A stretch of DNA of 59,135 bases from Apostichopus parvimensis. Its lineage: Eukaryota > Echinodermata > Holothuroidea > Aspidochirotida > Stichopodidae. Location of the stretch: positions 91,148-150,282 of the forward strand of contig KN883793.1 in NCBI GenBank assembly GCA_000934455.1. The letters run 5' to 3'. The position numbers and the translations under genes were made by a program. Positions 10,679 to 23,910 of the stretch are shown piece by piece (the first letter of the stretch is position 1; every line of letters begins with the position of its first letter). The notes beneath the pieces are model-generated. The model was not told where the DNA came from. It ran no database searches and worked only from the letters and a program-made list of their open reading frames with translations.

Positions 10679-12389
10679 ACCTGCCTCCTCCCACACCTAC
10701 AAGTGTCATTTTAAAATATATACCAGAAAATTGGAATCGATTTGAAGTAACAACCTTACCCAATCTTTTTCTGTCTATTCTGAGTAGAGCGCTAAAGTGA
10801 AAGAGAAAAGTTTCTAGGGGTTGTAACACATACATTTAATCAAACCAAGGCAGTATCTGGATACAAATGAAACTGGTCCTTGTAAGCACAACATGTTGAT
10901 GCTGAACATCATGTAAACAAACTTCACGTGTGCAAACCTAATTGTTTTATCTACGAACACCCAGATGGTCATTTTTCTTGCAATTAAATTAGTACAGAAG
11001 TTTAACCCCTGATCGACCTCGCAATAATAGATTTGTTATCAAAGAAAAGACAACGTTGTTGTTTTTTTCTCTTTTTTTGAGGATCAGTTGGTCTTTGTTG
11101 AGCCAGGGAATGGTTGATAAGTGAAATATCGTTACAATAGCAATGAATAGAAAGCCATGGGTGAATGAAGGAAGAACCCGAAGTCAGGGGACAAAGTAAA
11201 CAAAGTAGACAAAGAGCCAGTGAGGGAGAGATTTCTATTGAATGGGATTTAAGTTCTTAAGTACTATGGAATGAGAAGACAGATTGGTTTCGTTTATTCG
11301 GGAAGTGTGTTCTTGCAATTCTTGCAATTGCACGATCCGAGAAAATATGACTATATCGGAGAGAGAACAATATATTTTGGTGTGAACAAGAGGTGTGCCA
11401 AGAGATTGCCTTCGGTCAGCTTGCGAGTCTATAATCCTCCATGGCTTCTTTCGCGAGTTCCTGCTTGCGGGAAGATCACATATACATACATACATACTGG
11501 CAGAATGTTGGAAAGTTGCAAAAAAGCAAAATTTAGCATAATGAACTACTGTTTGTAGCGTCAATGGTACCTACGTTGTTTGTAGTGTTTAGCGAAGACA
11601 ACATCAACGTATAATGGCAGTATTAAGTCATCATAGTTTATGTTTAAACAACTTTTACACATCACGTATATCTCCTACCATTTAGAGTAGATTCGCGACT
11701 AACACGAATCACGTATTACGTCCATAGACCGATGAAGAACGGTAAAAGTGCTCTATTTAAAACTTCCACTAGTTAAACAGGGTTCCTAGGGTAAGCTAAC
11801 CTCTACAGTAATATATATCCCACAGTTAGGCAGTAATGTATACAGCAGGGAGGTAGAAATTTAAAAGGGGCACTTTTCAAAAAGGGAACATTATTACACT
11901 TCGAAGGGCTATGAGGTGCAAACAAAATATTTGCCCAAAATGCCTCCCACGTTGCAGGAACTGAACAATAATCAGAGTATTGTATTACGTATATAATCTG
12001 ACTTAGTAGGAACCAAAATTTTGACTTTAAGTTCACAATTGTTCACCTTTTATCTAAAAATTATGAATTCAAAAGTCACAAAGTCACAAAGTCACAAAAA
12101 AAAAATCAAAAGTAAGAGAGTTGAGAACATCTTTTTTCCCTTTCCTATGTCCCTATTGAGCCTCCGTACGAGGCAAATGAACTTTCAGGGGAAAGATTGA
12201 GGAGAGTCGTTTAGCTTCCTTCAACCTGAAAAGAGTGCTTTTGTGATACTTCCTGCTTTTACTTAAATTTACTTAAATTGTTCGGGGTACTCCGAGGGAG
12301 GAGAGGGAATGATCGGGTTGGTCCATGTTATACAGTAAAGTATAGGAATATGTTAGGATGGCATGTCTTACTAGCCTGATGTATATTAA
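10679..12389. other. Spacer with overlapping unassigned frames and short repeats
   Basis: Opposed open frames at 11271-11558 (plus, 95 codons) and 11235-11564 (minus, 109 codons) lie in a slightly GC-richer patch. They overlap almost completely and match no known family, so neither is called. A triple AAAGTCAC-type heptamer repeat followed by an A run sits at about 12070-12105. Nothing else was recognised. Confidence 0.4.
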
Positions 12390-15300
12390 TGGAAGCGATG
12401 CTATTACCTATTGACAACGTATTAACTAATGTAAATCTGTTTTAGCAATTCAGTGCATAGTTCTGTTATATTTATAAATAGCTTGAATTACAGCCAACGG
12501 GTAAAATATTGGTTTTCAGAAATGTAACATTAAGCTTGTCCTTAAAAACTAAAACTGCTTAAATTCAACCTCCACTTGCACCCTTCATAGTCATTTGAAC
12601 TTCCTCTTTTAGTTCATACTATTAGTTTTTACTTTGGAGAACCGCAAAAATCCATACAACTCAGCTAACCACGACCAATCCCTTAAAAGTGTGTGCAGTC
12701 TGTCTAAGTCAATGATGTATGACGGAAGCAAGCAACAATGGTATTTAGGTGTTATTTCTAAATCGGTTAGTTAAACAAAGCAGCACTGGTATTCATCGCC
12801 CATGGTAACGAAGACAATCACATAAAAAAGTTTGTTATAATTATTCATTCAGTTGTGACGATTTGGTAGATTGTACTTTGGCTGAAATGGTTCCAAATTG
12901 TGTGTTATAAACACACACTATTACACATTTATATTGCAAATCGAAAGTAAACTTATAGAAGACCTTATAGTACACACATCACACGGTGTGTACTTCCATT
13001 ACATATGTAAACCGATACGATTACATCAAAGAAAACGATATTCACTATTACGAGGAGTGACATATCACATAATAAGCTAGGTGACTTATTGAAGGCAAAG
13101 TTTCAAAGTTAGTTATTTGTACCTTTAATAGAGGTACGCTTTGAAGTTTGGGGATATATGCTTTATAGGAAACACAAACCAACCTCACGTATCGTCGTAA
13201 TTGACTATGCCTAGTATAAAGTATTAATATACGGTAGCTATCATTTCTTTTGTATTAAATTAGATCTGAAAACCAAAACCATTCCCCCCAAATTGCACAG
13301 TGAAGCCCTAGTCCAAGATGTAACCTGCGTATAATTCAGTGACGCGGCGAGTTACACCGTATTAATTCACGTTTGCATGTATTTCAACTTTGCAGAAAGT
13401 GTGAAACGGCTTCTTATACAAGATTAAAGGTTAAACATTGTCACGTTAACTAGGAAGATAATTGAGGAAAAGGCGAAACTGACATTGATAGTATACACCC
13501 TTAACAAGACCAGCGAAATTTTCTTTACAGAAAGGTTTACGATTCAAAGAGCAATAAGGTCTCGCACCACAATTAATTGTTCCTTTGACGTACACACTAA
13601 ACTCATCACGTTCAAGACCTGCTAAAGCATAGATGAAATTTTCAACTGGGTATATCCTACCCACCACATGATAGCTGAGATCTTAGCCTATCATGGTACT
13701 TGCAAAGTTTTATATCATGACCGTTTAGATTTTGAGCTAGAAGAGGAGCAAGTTTAGCATACTGAAACTCCACCCTTCCATCTGCTCGCTCGGAGTAATA
13801 TCAACATTTAACCAAAGGTTTTCTAAAATAATTTATATCACCTTCGATCCTCCCTATATTTACACCATCTGTACTTCAAATTATGCTCTTTCATATGGAG
13901 GCAGAACAAACGATGGCAGTAACTGATAACACGCTTAAACAAGCTTACTTTTACCTCTTTTCTCTTACGGTTAACCTTTTGAGCGGATGAACACTAATCT
14001 AAGTGTGGTTCGGTACCATAAGGAGACATATCAGTCTATGTGATTAATAAATAATGACATCGCTTAAGGAAACATTAAAGACCGTAACAACGACGTCCAC
14101 AATTTCTTGAACGTATTTCTACATTTACTTAATTTATAGTTTGTTCACTGGTCAGTTCAATCACATACGGGTAATTTACAGTAAACTCTACTAGAGATAT
14201 TCTTCAATGTGCATTATGTAATCGTTTTTCTCTATTGTTTAAGGAGGTAAACATCATTTTGTCATATCAATATAATTCCCACTGTTAGTGGAAGGTTGTG
14301 CTAAAAAAATACTCCCATTTGTGTTGTTAAAAGTAGCGTTGTACACGTATAGCAGTAATTATAAACATCCTATGTGAATTTCAACGCCACCCTCTTCCCT
14401 GACAGGAGATACCAACACTAGTCGGGCATGCCATTCCGTCCGTTGCTGTCACATGGCTCACATGGTATACGCAACAAGGCTCACAGTAACACCTATGTCA
14501 AAGCCTTCATTCCAGAACCAGATTAAAAAATTTCATACAGACTTCTTGTGGTAATTTATTGGATGAATAGCATCTGGTATATGGATTTATATCCTGTCAG
14601 TTATATGACAACTGCCATATGTCTATTGTGGAAATAAGATGCCGAGGTTTTGTGTCACTAGATCATGATCAACTCAAAATTCTGTCATTCCATGAGGTGT
14701 AGATTGTCATTCGCCTGCGCCAAAAGCCTTTATATCATACGTCACGCAGCGTAATCCCCACACTATGCAATAAGTAATATATATCATATTAATAAACGAG
14801 TGGCCGCGTCATTCGACTACACCAGTGTTTTTTAGCTACAGTAGTAAGAACTGCTAAATATGCCATGAATATACCAAGTCAGGTTAATCTAATCATGATT
14901 CATAATGTAACATGGGAACATTTGGTTGTACTATGCGTCAATAATTATATGGTATTAAATAATCGTATCCATCAGTTATGTTACGTGATATAAGTACCAT
15001 GATGCTCCTAGGTTCATAATAACTGTATAACGTAATTCAATAGTTGTTTCGCATTATTCGATACTACCACCATGTTTGTTGCTAATTTATGAAAAGTGCC
15101 TGACAAGCCATATTCTGATGCTATATCGGTCATTACCCACATAGGTATCAGAACTGTGAAAAGGATTATAGGCACGTTATTTAAGCAATCCGTGATGACA
15201 TCGTGTAGAGAATACTGTAAATATATGGGAAGCACTTAGAAAGTAGTAATTGTCTGTACAAATGTGGTGAAAAAACAGGATAAAGAATGTTTTTACCTGA

Positions 15301-16930
15301 CTGCTTTTGTTAACTGAAAACGATGATTGATCAGTTCCATTTGTTCTGCATTATATATTGCGTAACCGTCTGACCTGAAATGCCATGGTAGGAATGTATA
15401 GGCTACTATACCACTGGAGCATGCTTATTCAATTAGCCCATCGATAATACATTTTCCATATGTCTATTCTCATGCCTGTGGCTTCTTCGTGTAATAATAC
15501 ATGATTTAAGAGAGAAGGGTTGCATTAAGAAAGGGTGAAGGTACAATATTTTGATTCAAAGCATGGAACAGTTATTTGTTTTCACATGAGGTTGTATTCA
15601 ATCCGCATTATTCATTGAGGGGATTAGTCAGTAGTAAAAAATGTTCCACTGGTGAGTAGACACACAGTGTGCTGGGAAAATAGTTAATATATGTTTCACA
15701 ACATGCATTGGTGGCAACCTAATTGTTTGTTGTCGTTTTCATGACTGTGTAATCTTCTGTAATCTCCAACAATCTTAACAATATTTGTATACTTGAGGTT
15801 GTAGCAACGGTGCAGTGTAACAAAACAAGATGCAATATAAGTATAAACACAATTCTTTAGCAAAACGATTTCGAGCGAATAGGTGTCCTTTGTCTTGGTT
15901 TATTTCATTATATCAGTGCTACGTGTGTCTATGAATTCAAATTGTTGACCAGGCATGACACGGTTCAGTAGCCAATCATAGTAGCGCGTTAACGGTTATG
16001 ACTACGGATTTCTTGTTGCTGATTACACATATGTACACTCTGCCATTTTCAAACGTTTCAACGGATAGTGTTACACCTTACCGTTGTCCCGCGTATTCTG
16101 TTTGCTACCACTCTTCTGAAGATCAAACCATTGTGAAAACTAAATCACATCAAAAAGTCTAAGTTAAGAGTTCAAGTTCATATACTGAATACTTTCAAAT
16201 CAGTTACAAATACCTTTTATTTACCGAAGATCAATTGAAGGTGAAAGATTTACGAGACATTCTGATTTGTTTTTGTTTACTTCACGAGACGAGTGGTCTG
16301 TGACTGAAATGGCCACACGAATAGTAACATGGTATCTATAGTCACTAGTTAATGAAAAACATTGTAACAATGATATTTAACAACAATAGCGCGCTTATAG
16401 CAGTCTGATATTCTTGTTGTACAGTGGTCTGTGACTGGAATGTAGTCAAAATGGCCACCCGAATAGTAGCATTGTATCCTAGACACTAGTTTATGAAATA
16501 CATTGTAACAATGGTACTTGACAACAATAGCGCGCTTCTATCAGTCTGATATTCTTGTTGTACAGTAAAGATTTAACAAACATAATCCGCTCTACAACCT
16601 GCAAAACAATAACAAACCCGTCTTAACAGCCGAGAGGGTCACTACGATGTTTGATACGTTTTGCCTAACTTACGTACCATAAAGTTTAATATTTCACTGA
16701 TTGAATATATTGATAATAATTGGTCTACTCGTACACTATGTGAAAAGAATGTTGCCACATAAAATGAAGACTAAACAAAACGTTTACTCCAAATTCAGCA
16801 CGTTGTAATGTTTTGTAGGTTACCGTTAAAAAAAGTAATTCGACGTTCATTGAAATAGTGAGATGTAGATCTTATTGGCAATGATGTTGAGTTAGTTGTC
16901 TAGCTTTTAGTTGAAAATATACAACAGTAT
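12390..16930 (+). repeat. Segmental tandem duplication, copy A
   Basis: About 4.5 kb that matches, in the same order and orientation, the DNA at 17157-23225. Matched landmarks include aagcgatgctatta (12395 and 17160), tataaatagcttgaatt, tttggggatatatgct (13147 and 20798), gctcctaggttcataataac (15003 and 21350) and gccaatcatagta (15972 and 22353). Similarity is roughly 80-85 percent where compared by eye. Copy A has an extra 1.28 kb at about 13480-14770 and an internal 131-bp tandem duplication (16292-16566), both absent from copy B. No convincing gene lies inside. Confidence 0.85.
16292..16566 (+). repeat. 131-bp tandem duplication inside copy A
   Basis: Two adjacent units (16292-16422 and 16423-16566) both begin agtggtctgtgactg and end tctgatattcttgttgtaca. 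Copy B has only one unit at the matching place (about 22675-22804), so the duplication arose in copy A after the segments split, or was lost from B. Confidence 0.85.
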
Positions 16931-17068
16931 TGTGATGCTCTTGAAAGTCGTTATTGTATTTGCTATAATCTTTATTGGGTTGAAGGTATAATGTAATTAT
17001 ATTGAATAGCTCAATAGGGCTCCGAGTGTAAGCGGAATCCAACAATCTACATTTATATACACACATAT

Positions 17069-17114
17069 AGATGGATGGATGGGTGGGTGGGTGGGTAGAT
17101 GGGTGGGTGGCTGG
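17069..17114 (+). repeat. (GATG/GGTG)n microsatellite
   Basis: Tetranucleotide run changing from gatg to ggtg units, followed by three near-copies of atgggatat. It lies in the short spacer between duplication copies A and B. Confidence 0.85.
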
Positions 17115-18167
17115 AATAATGGAATATGTGATGGGATATATGATGGGATATATGATGAAAGCGATGCTATTATCTGTTGACAAACGTCTTAACCAATGTA
17201 CATCTGTTCATTATTCCGAACATAGTTCTGTTATACTTATAAATAGCTTGAATTTTAGGTGCCGGGAAAATATAGGTTTTCAGAAATTTCACATTAAATT
17301 TGTCCTTCAAGACTATTACTGATTAAATTCAATTTTCATCTTTACCCGTCATAGTCATGTGAACTTCGTCTTTTAGTCCACACTATTAGCTGCTTCATTT
17401 TTGAGAACCACGAAAATGAATACAACCCTGCAACGTGATTGATTCTTTCATAGTGCGGTCTGTCTTAGCCAATGATGCGTGACGGTAGCGACCAACAATG
17501 TATTTAGGTGTTATTGTACATCGGCTGCAGTTGTTAATCTTGTGTGTTATAAACAGAAAAATTAGTACACGTATACACTGCAAATCGAAAGATAAACACA
17601 TAGTCCACACATCACACGCGGTGTGCGTCCATTATGTATGTACACCCATACGTTTACATCATAGAAAACGATATTCACTATTACGGGTAGCTACATATCA
17701 CATCCTAGGCTAGTGTTATGTAGTATGAAGTTATATCCCCATTACATTACTTTAAGCATGTATTCCACTTTGTCCTAAGAGTGACCACTTACTTCCTGTT
17801 CCCATGTTTATTTACCGATACCCACATCACAGTCATACAAGCCCTCTTTGTCTTAATTCTACGATATCCTCATGCTTGACCACAGATGACAACCCGTTGC
17901 ATCTCATGTGTATAAACATGTGGTTAGCCAAAGCCTTTTTCTAATGCCTTAGTAAATTATAAGTAAATATCTCAGACAAAGAGATTGTTACAAAGAGGTT
18001 TAAGCCCCTTCTCAGGAAGCTAAATGACTTAAACACTTTTTTTTTAGAATGAGAGAAGGACTTACAGTCCAGACTTCAGAGAGTGCACTTCAGACACTAT
18101 TCTGGATCCGTAATCTACTTTCAATAATATCTCAGAATAAAACAAAAGTGTATGTACTACAATTAAA

Positions 18168-20632
18168 TCTGATTATAGTTTAGTTTAGTAGAAAAAAAGG
18201 ATCAGGAGGGACACTTAAGTCCCCATCAAGGACCCTATAGAGAGAGAAAAAACTGAAGACACAAACACTCAGACCCGATTACAATGCTTAAAGTGCATGT
18301 CCAAAGCATTCTTAAACCCATTGACACTACTTGCAAGTACAACTTTCTCAGGCAAACCATTCCACTCATTCACAACCCTATTAGAAAAAGTTATGCCGAA
18401 TATTAATCCTACTATGTGACTTTTGGAGTTTAAGACAGTGACCTCTGGTACACCTACTGTTAGCAAACATGAAAAAGTCGGTAAAGAATAAATTGTCGAA
18501 ACCATACACAATCTTGAAAACCTGGATCAAGTCCCCACGTAAACTCCTAAGCTCCAGTGTGGTGAGATTCAACAGTTGTAACCGCCTATAATAAGGAACA
18601 CTCTTTAAGGAACTAATCATCCTAGTAGCCCTCCTCTGGACCTTTTTAAGTACTTCCTTATCCTTAGCAAAATATGGGTTCCAAGCCTGCACAGCAGATA
18701 AGGCCTAACCAACCCTATTACCTCTTTTAGCAGCTTCAAGACAATGTTTAAAAGGTTGCAGAGATGAGCCGATGTAGATACCTAGGTCATTTTCAACAGA
18801 GACCTCCTGTAACTCCACACCATTAAGATTGTATGTAAACTTTTGGTTACTACTACCAATGTGCATTACCTTGCATTTATTGATATTAAAAAGCATTTGC
18901 CACCCCTGAAACCAGGAAAAAACCTTAACCAAATCCGTTTGAAACTTCTCAGAATCGCTGTTGGTAGAGACCTCAGATTACAATTTGGTGTCATCAGCAA
19001 ACTTCTTAGCTGTACACAAAATATCCCCGTCGATGTCATTCATATAGGCAACAAACAACAAGGGACCCAATACAGACCCTTGTGGAACCCCACTAGTAAC
19101 GTCCTGCCAAGAAAAAGCACAGCCTTTAATTACCACTCTCTGTTTTCTATTACCAAGCCAATTCCCGATCCAAGACAGTAAATTCCCATTGACACCCATA
19201 CTCTTCAGCCTAAGTAAAAGACGCTGGTGGGGAACTTTATCAAGGCCTTCTGGAAATCCAGGAACACAACATCTACAGACTTCTGCCTATTTAGTGAGCT
19301 TGTTACATCTTCCATAAACTCAAGGATATTAGTGAGACAATACATTTTTTGACAAAAGCCATGTTGAGACTCTCTGATCAAAGACTGACTGCTGAAGTGA
19401 CAGACCATAGACTTTTTAACAATAGACTCCATGACCTTACAAACAACACTAGTGAGACTAACGGGCCTATAATAACAGGGCTAAGACTTATCACCCTTCT
19501 TGAAAATTGGGGTAATATTAGCACATCTCCATTCCTTAGGATTATAACCTTCATTCATAAATTTACTAAAAACCAATGAGAGTGGAACGCAGAAATGGTG
19601 TGCAAAAGTCTTCAACAAATACGGATGGATTGCATCCGGTCCAGAAGCTTTAGAAACAGTTAGAGGAAGCAGCTCCTTTAAGACAACCTCATCCGAATAT
19701 AAGACCGTATCCAGTTTAGACCTATCACTGCCCCCCCCCCCCCTGAAAATCTGGAATACTACTCATATCTTCCCTTGTAAAAACCGACACAAAATAGTTG
19801 TTCAAAAGATCTGCAAGATCCTGACTATCAGTAATTATATTATCAGCATGTGGTGCCCTAAGAGAAATAATTGCATCTTTAACTTTCTGCTTAGACCTGA
19901 CATAAGAAAAGAAGGCCTTTGGGTTATCCTTAATTTTTAGGGCAATGCTATTTTCGAAATTCAATTTTGCATCAGAGACTGAGCATTCTACCTTCAGCTG
20001 ATAAATTTTAAACTTGGCCAGAAGAGATTCAGATTTAGTGCTCCTAAACAACTTCCACATTCTACGTTTTTGCCTAATTGCACATCTAACTTTCTTATTC
20101 ATCCAGTGAGGCATACTGCTTTTACGACGACGATTCTTCCACGGAACATGATTTTCCATAATGACCTTTAACTTATCAGCTAAACAAATCCAAGACTGAG
20201 AAGCACTCATATCTCTAAACGAATTAATCCAATCTGTACCCTTTAGTAAAGTTTCAATTGCCTCTGTATCTGATCTCGAAAAATCAGGGACTTTTTCCTT
20301 GCTAACAGAATTTACGACTTTGCAAACAACATTAAAAGCTAGTGTATCATGATCACTAGTTCCTAGTTTTCCTAGACCCGTCAAATCAACAACATTGCTT
20401 GGATCAGAACTCAAAACAAGAGCCAGGATGTTATCCCCCCTAGTAGGGAAAGTAACATGTTGATGTTAAAAGCATTCTTGCACAACATCTAGAAAGTAAC
20501 CACCCTTCCTACTACTGGAACCATCTATCCAATTAATGTCAGGAAAATTAAAGTCGCCCGTTATAACAACATCACCTTTAGCAGCCTTTCTAATTGAATC
20601 AGGAGTATGTAGAATCAGGAGTATGTAGATTA
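18168..20632 (-). mobile_element. CR1-like LINE, 5'-truncated
   Basis: Non-LTR retrotransposon on the minus strand, 2.46 kb long. It begins inside the endonuclease domain (high coordinate) and ends with a short 3' tail of repeated actaaact-type units at about 18168-18190, the tandem 3' end typical of the CR1 group rather than a poly(A) tail. The 3' region after the ORF2 stop (18168-18285) is shared with the fragment at 28260-28645, so the family is active or recent enough to have several copies here. A 16-base direct duplication (gaatcaggagtatgta, twice) lies at the 5' truncation point near 20595-20630. Confidence 0.85.
18285..20620 (-). pseudogene. CR1-like LINE ORF2 (endonuclease-RT), broken
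   Basis: ORF2 of CR1-group LINEs nicks target DNA with an APE-type endonuclease and reverse-transcribes the element RNA there. From the 5' side: endonuclease remnant KGDVVITGDFNFPDINWIDG (GDFN block, 20510-20580) and LGKLGTSDHDTL (SDH block, about 20340-20385), then the linker region (19725-20414, the longest intact frame at 229 codons). The RT follows, with HPYLLK, VFLDFQKA, SGVPQGSVLGPLLF and the catalytic FADDTKL (about 18978-19430). The C-terminal region has AVQAWNPYFAKDKEVLKKVQ and RVVNEWNGLPEKVV. Frames change or stop at several points, notably near 19725, where a C run interrupts the frame, and near 19205. At about 18690-18710 roughly 40 codons between KRGNRV and AVQAWNP are missing. 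The gene is dead. Confidence 0.85.
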
Positions 20633-23225
20633 TATTTATCTGCTGTTAATTCTACTTATTTAATAATTCAGCCCTGAATTTATTGAGCCGGTGCACCCAA
20701 CGTAACACTACAGGGAACTGATTGGAGGCAAAGTGGTTATTTGTAACCGTTATACTATTTTTATTTCATCTTTAATACAGGTACACTTTAAAGTTTGGGG
20801 ATATATGCTATTAGGAAAAACAAAACAACATCACTTATCGTCGTAATTGACTATGAGTATGAAGTATTAATTTAATATACAGTCGCTGTAACTTTTTTGT
20901 ACTAACTGAGGACTGAAACAACAACATTCTCCCGAATTATACAGTAAAGCCCTAGTCCTAGCTGTAACCTACGTAAAAGTCAGTGACGCGGTGAGTTACA
21001 CCCTGTCTATTTAGGTTTGTATGCATTTCAACTGTGCAGGAAGTGTAAACGGCTTCTAATACAAGGTAAAAGGTAAAAGGTCTAGTGAACTAGAAAGATA
21101 ATTGTAGAGAGAGCGAAGTAATATATGTCACATGAATCTACGAGTGGCTGCGTCATTCGACTGCACTATTATTTAGTGTTAGATATATGGCTACAGAAGG
21201 AAAAATGTTAGGATGAACCAAGTCAGGTTCATCTAGTCATGAATCATAATTTAACGTGGAAAACATAGGGTTGGACTGTGCTTCATTGATTATGTGGTGT
21301 TAAATAATCGTATCAATCAGTTATGTTACGCGGCATAAGTACCTCGATGCTCCTAGGTTCATAATAACTGTATAACGCAATTAGATAGTTTTCAATACTA
21401 CCACCATGTTTATAAAAAGTGCCTGATAAGCCATATGCATTATGATGCTATATCGTTCATTACCCACATAGGTATCAGAACTGTGTAAAGGATTATAGCT
21501 ACTTTATAATAACATCGTGAACAGAATACTGTAAATATATAGGTAGCACTTACAAAGTAGTAATTGTCTGTATAAATGTGGTAAAAACAGGCTAAAGACA
21601 GTTTTTACTAACTGTTATTCTTGACTGAACACGATGACTAATCAGTTCCATTTGTTTAGTTTTCTGTATTATAGATTGCTTCGCCGTCTGACCTGAAATA
21701 TCATTGTAGGTATGTACATGTTACTATAGGCATGGAGAGTGCTTATGCAAGTTTCCCACCATCAATTAAATTTGTCATATGACTATTCCCATGCCTGTTG
21801 CTTCTTATGTTAATAATACTGTAGTTAAAAGTGGGGGTCATTAAGATCATGTGAAGGTACAATATTTGGGTCATAGCATGAAACAAATATATGAGTTTTT
21901 ACATGAGGTTGTAATATATTCGAATTATCAATATAGGGGATTAGTCAGTCGACGATTTGTTTTCCACTGATGAGTGAACACACAATGGGCTGTTAAAAAT
22001 AAGTTAATATATGCTTCATCGCATGCACTGGTGGCAACCTAAATGTGTGCTTGTCGTTTTCGTAACTGTAAAATATTAAAACAATCCTTACAATATACTT
22101 GTACTTGAGCGTGTAGCAAGGTTACAGTGTAAAGAAGACAATATAAGTTTAAATACACTGCTTACACGTGATATGCAGCAACTTGCCCTAAGCAGAAATA
22201 TTTTGTTGTTGCTAAGTGATTTCGTACTTCCTTTATCATTAGCAAAACGATTTTGAGCGAATCCTTCTCCTTTGTCTTGGTTTCTTTTATTGTATCAGTG
22301 CTACGTATATCTATGAATTCCGATGATTGTTTAAGCATGGTGCGGTTCAGTAGCCAATCATAGTAACACGTTAACGGTTATGACTACGAATTCCTTGTTA
22401 GTGATTACACACATATATACAGTATATTCTTTGCATACGTTCAACGGGTAGTGTAACACATTTTGTTGTCCCATGTACTTTGTTTGCTACCACTCTTCTG
22501 AATATCAACCATTTTGAAAACTAAATCACAATAACAAGTAAAATTAAGGGTTCAAGTTCATACATTGAATACGTTCAAAGCAGTTACAGATATGTTTTAT
22601 TTACCAAAGATCAATTGAAGATGAAACATTTAAGAGACATTCTGATCGTGTTTTTTTTTAAATTTCCGAGACGAGTGATCTGAGACTGGGAGTGTAGTAA
22701 AAATGTCCTCATTGCATCCTACTCCCTAGTTTATGAATAACATTGCAACAATGGTATTTGACAACATTATTGCGCCTCTATAAGTACATCAGCTTAGTTG
22801 AACAGTGTTGATTTAACACACATATTCCGCTCTACAACCTGCAAACCAATTACAATCCCGTCTTAACATTTTTCTCCAGCTAACTGGAATTGATCAATTC
22901 AAACCTGATATACTGCGATAGCAGAGAGAGGCTATAAGATGTATGACAAGGTTTGTCTTACTAACGTACCCTAAAGTAAAATATATCACTGATTAATGAT
23001 GTTGAAAATAATTGTTTCACTCGCACACTATGTGGAAGGTATGTTGCCGCATGCAATGAAACAAAACGTTAACTGCAAATTCAGCATGTTGTAGTGTTTT
23101 GTGGGTTGACGATTAAATTACGTGATTTAGAGTGTTCACTGAAATAGTGAGACGTCCATCTTCTAAGCAACTATGTTGAGTTAGTTCTGTAGCCTCAGTT
23201 ACAAATATAATACTTTACAAATTCG

Positions 23226-23910
23226 TGATTGCATGCACCAGAATTTGTATAGAGTTGCTCGCAGAAAGTAGGTATGTCGCTTGAGATCGTGTGTGAATGT
23301 ATTAGGAAAGGTTGTGTTACATTGTGTGTGATTATAACTCCAAGCAGTATGGTGTTTAAATTGATCAGGAGTAAAACTGATAGTAAAAACACGGCCACGT
23401 GAAAGGTTTACTTCTCATTCAGGCAATGTAGTGCCTTGACATTTGAAACCATTACATATGCATCTCGATGTTAATGAAGTTAAGTGTGTTGACACACTTT
23501 TCCTTTGTAATATCATACAGTAGGTAAATACAGTTTAGGAGATCATTTATTTGCTTCATGAGGAGATTGTTGACAATTTTAGATTGTTTTGTTTTATTTG
23601 GGGTATCGATGGACCGCAAGAAAATGAAAATCATGGAGACATTTCTTCTTGTCATTACAAAGCTATTCGAGTTAACGAACAATGATAATGACATGGATAC
23701 TAAGATCTGTCGTCATTAACATGTATCATGTGATTTATTTTCGTTTGGAAAAGATTATTTTGTAGTACTTACTTATTTTTACACATTATTTCTATCATCC
23801 AGCATGATTCCATTACCCACCATTATACATCTATTGGCCTCGATACTGTTTGCATGCTCTGTGGGGACAATCATCATTGCTTTGGATTTCTTCAATGCAC
23901 CGTCTATTCA
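23226..23910. other. Spacer, nothing recognised
   Basis: AT-rich DNA between duplication copy B and the second TTAA transposon copy. No domain-bearing frame. Confidence 0.5.

Larger units (their letters stand above)
17712..20720. mobile_element. 3-kb insertion in duplication copy B, nested LINE
   Basis: Copy A has no counterpart to this stretch, so it entered copy B later. Its ends carry a short inverted match: tagtgttatgt at about 17711-17721 and acgtaacacta at about 20700-20710. This suggests a DNA transposon shell of about 550 bp into which the LINE (18168-20632) later inserted. The inverted match is only 10-11 bases and no clear target duplication was seen, so the shell assignment is weak. 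The insertion itself is well supported by the alignment of the two copies. Confidence 0.5.
17157..23225 (+). repeat. Segmental tandem duplication, copy B
   Basis: Second copy of the segment at 12390-16930, starting about 230 bases after copy A ends. It is interrupted at about 17712-20720 by a 3-kb insertion that contains a CR1-like LINE. It also lacks the 1.28-kb stretch present in copy A. Apart from these indels the order of homologous blocks is unbroken, so this is a tandem duplication that has since diverged, not two independent transposon insertions. A large unnamed transposon present twice in tandem cannot be fully excluded. Confidence 0.85.

Noticed and set aside
11235..11564. Overlapping frames of 95 (plus) and 109 (minus) codons
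   Set aside because: They overlap almost completely, have no domain or splice context, and low-complexity tracts such as tacatacatacata are included.
12898..17713. Matching open frames in the two duplication copies (12898-13080 and 17498-17713, both with a YSLLR block)
   Set aside because: Over the shared 36 codons the DNA differs at about 18 of 108 bases and most changes alter the amino acid (about 10 residues changed, 6 silent). That is what neutral DNA similarity would give, so there is no sign of protein constraint.
19731..19742. C run inside the LINE reading frame as a programmed frameshift site
   Set aside because: The element is already broken elsewhere, and a slipped homopolymer is the simpler explanation.
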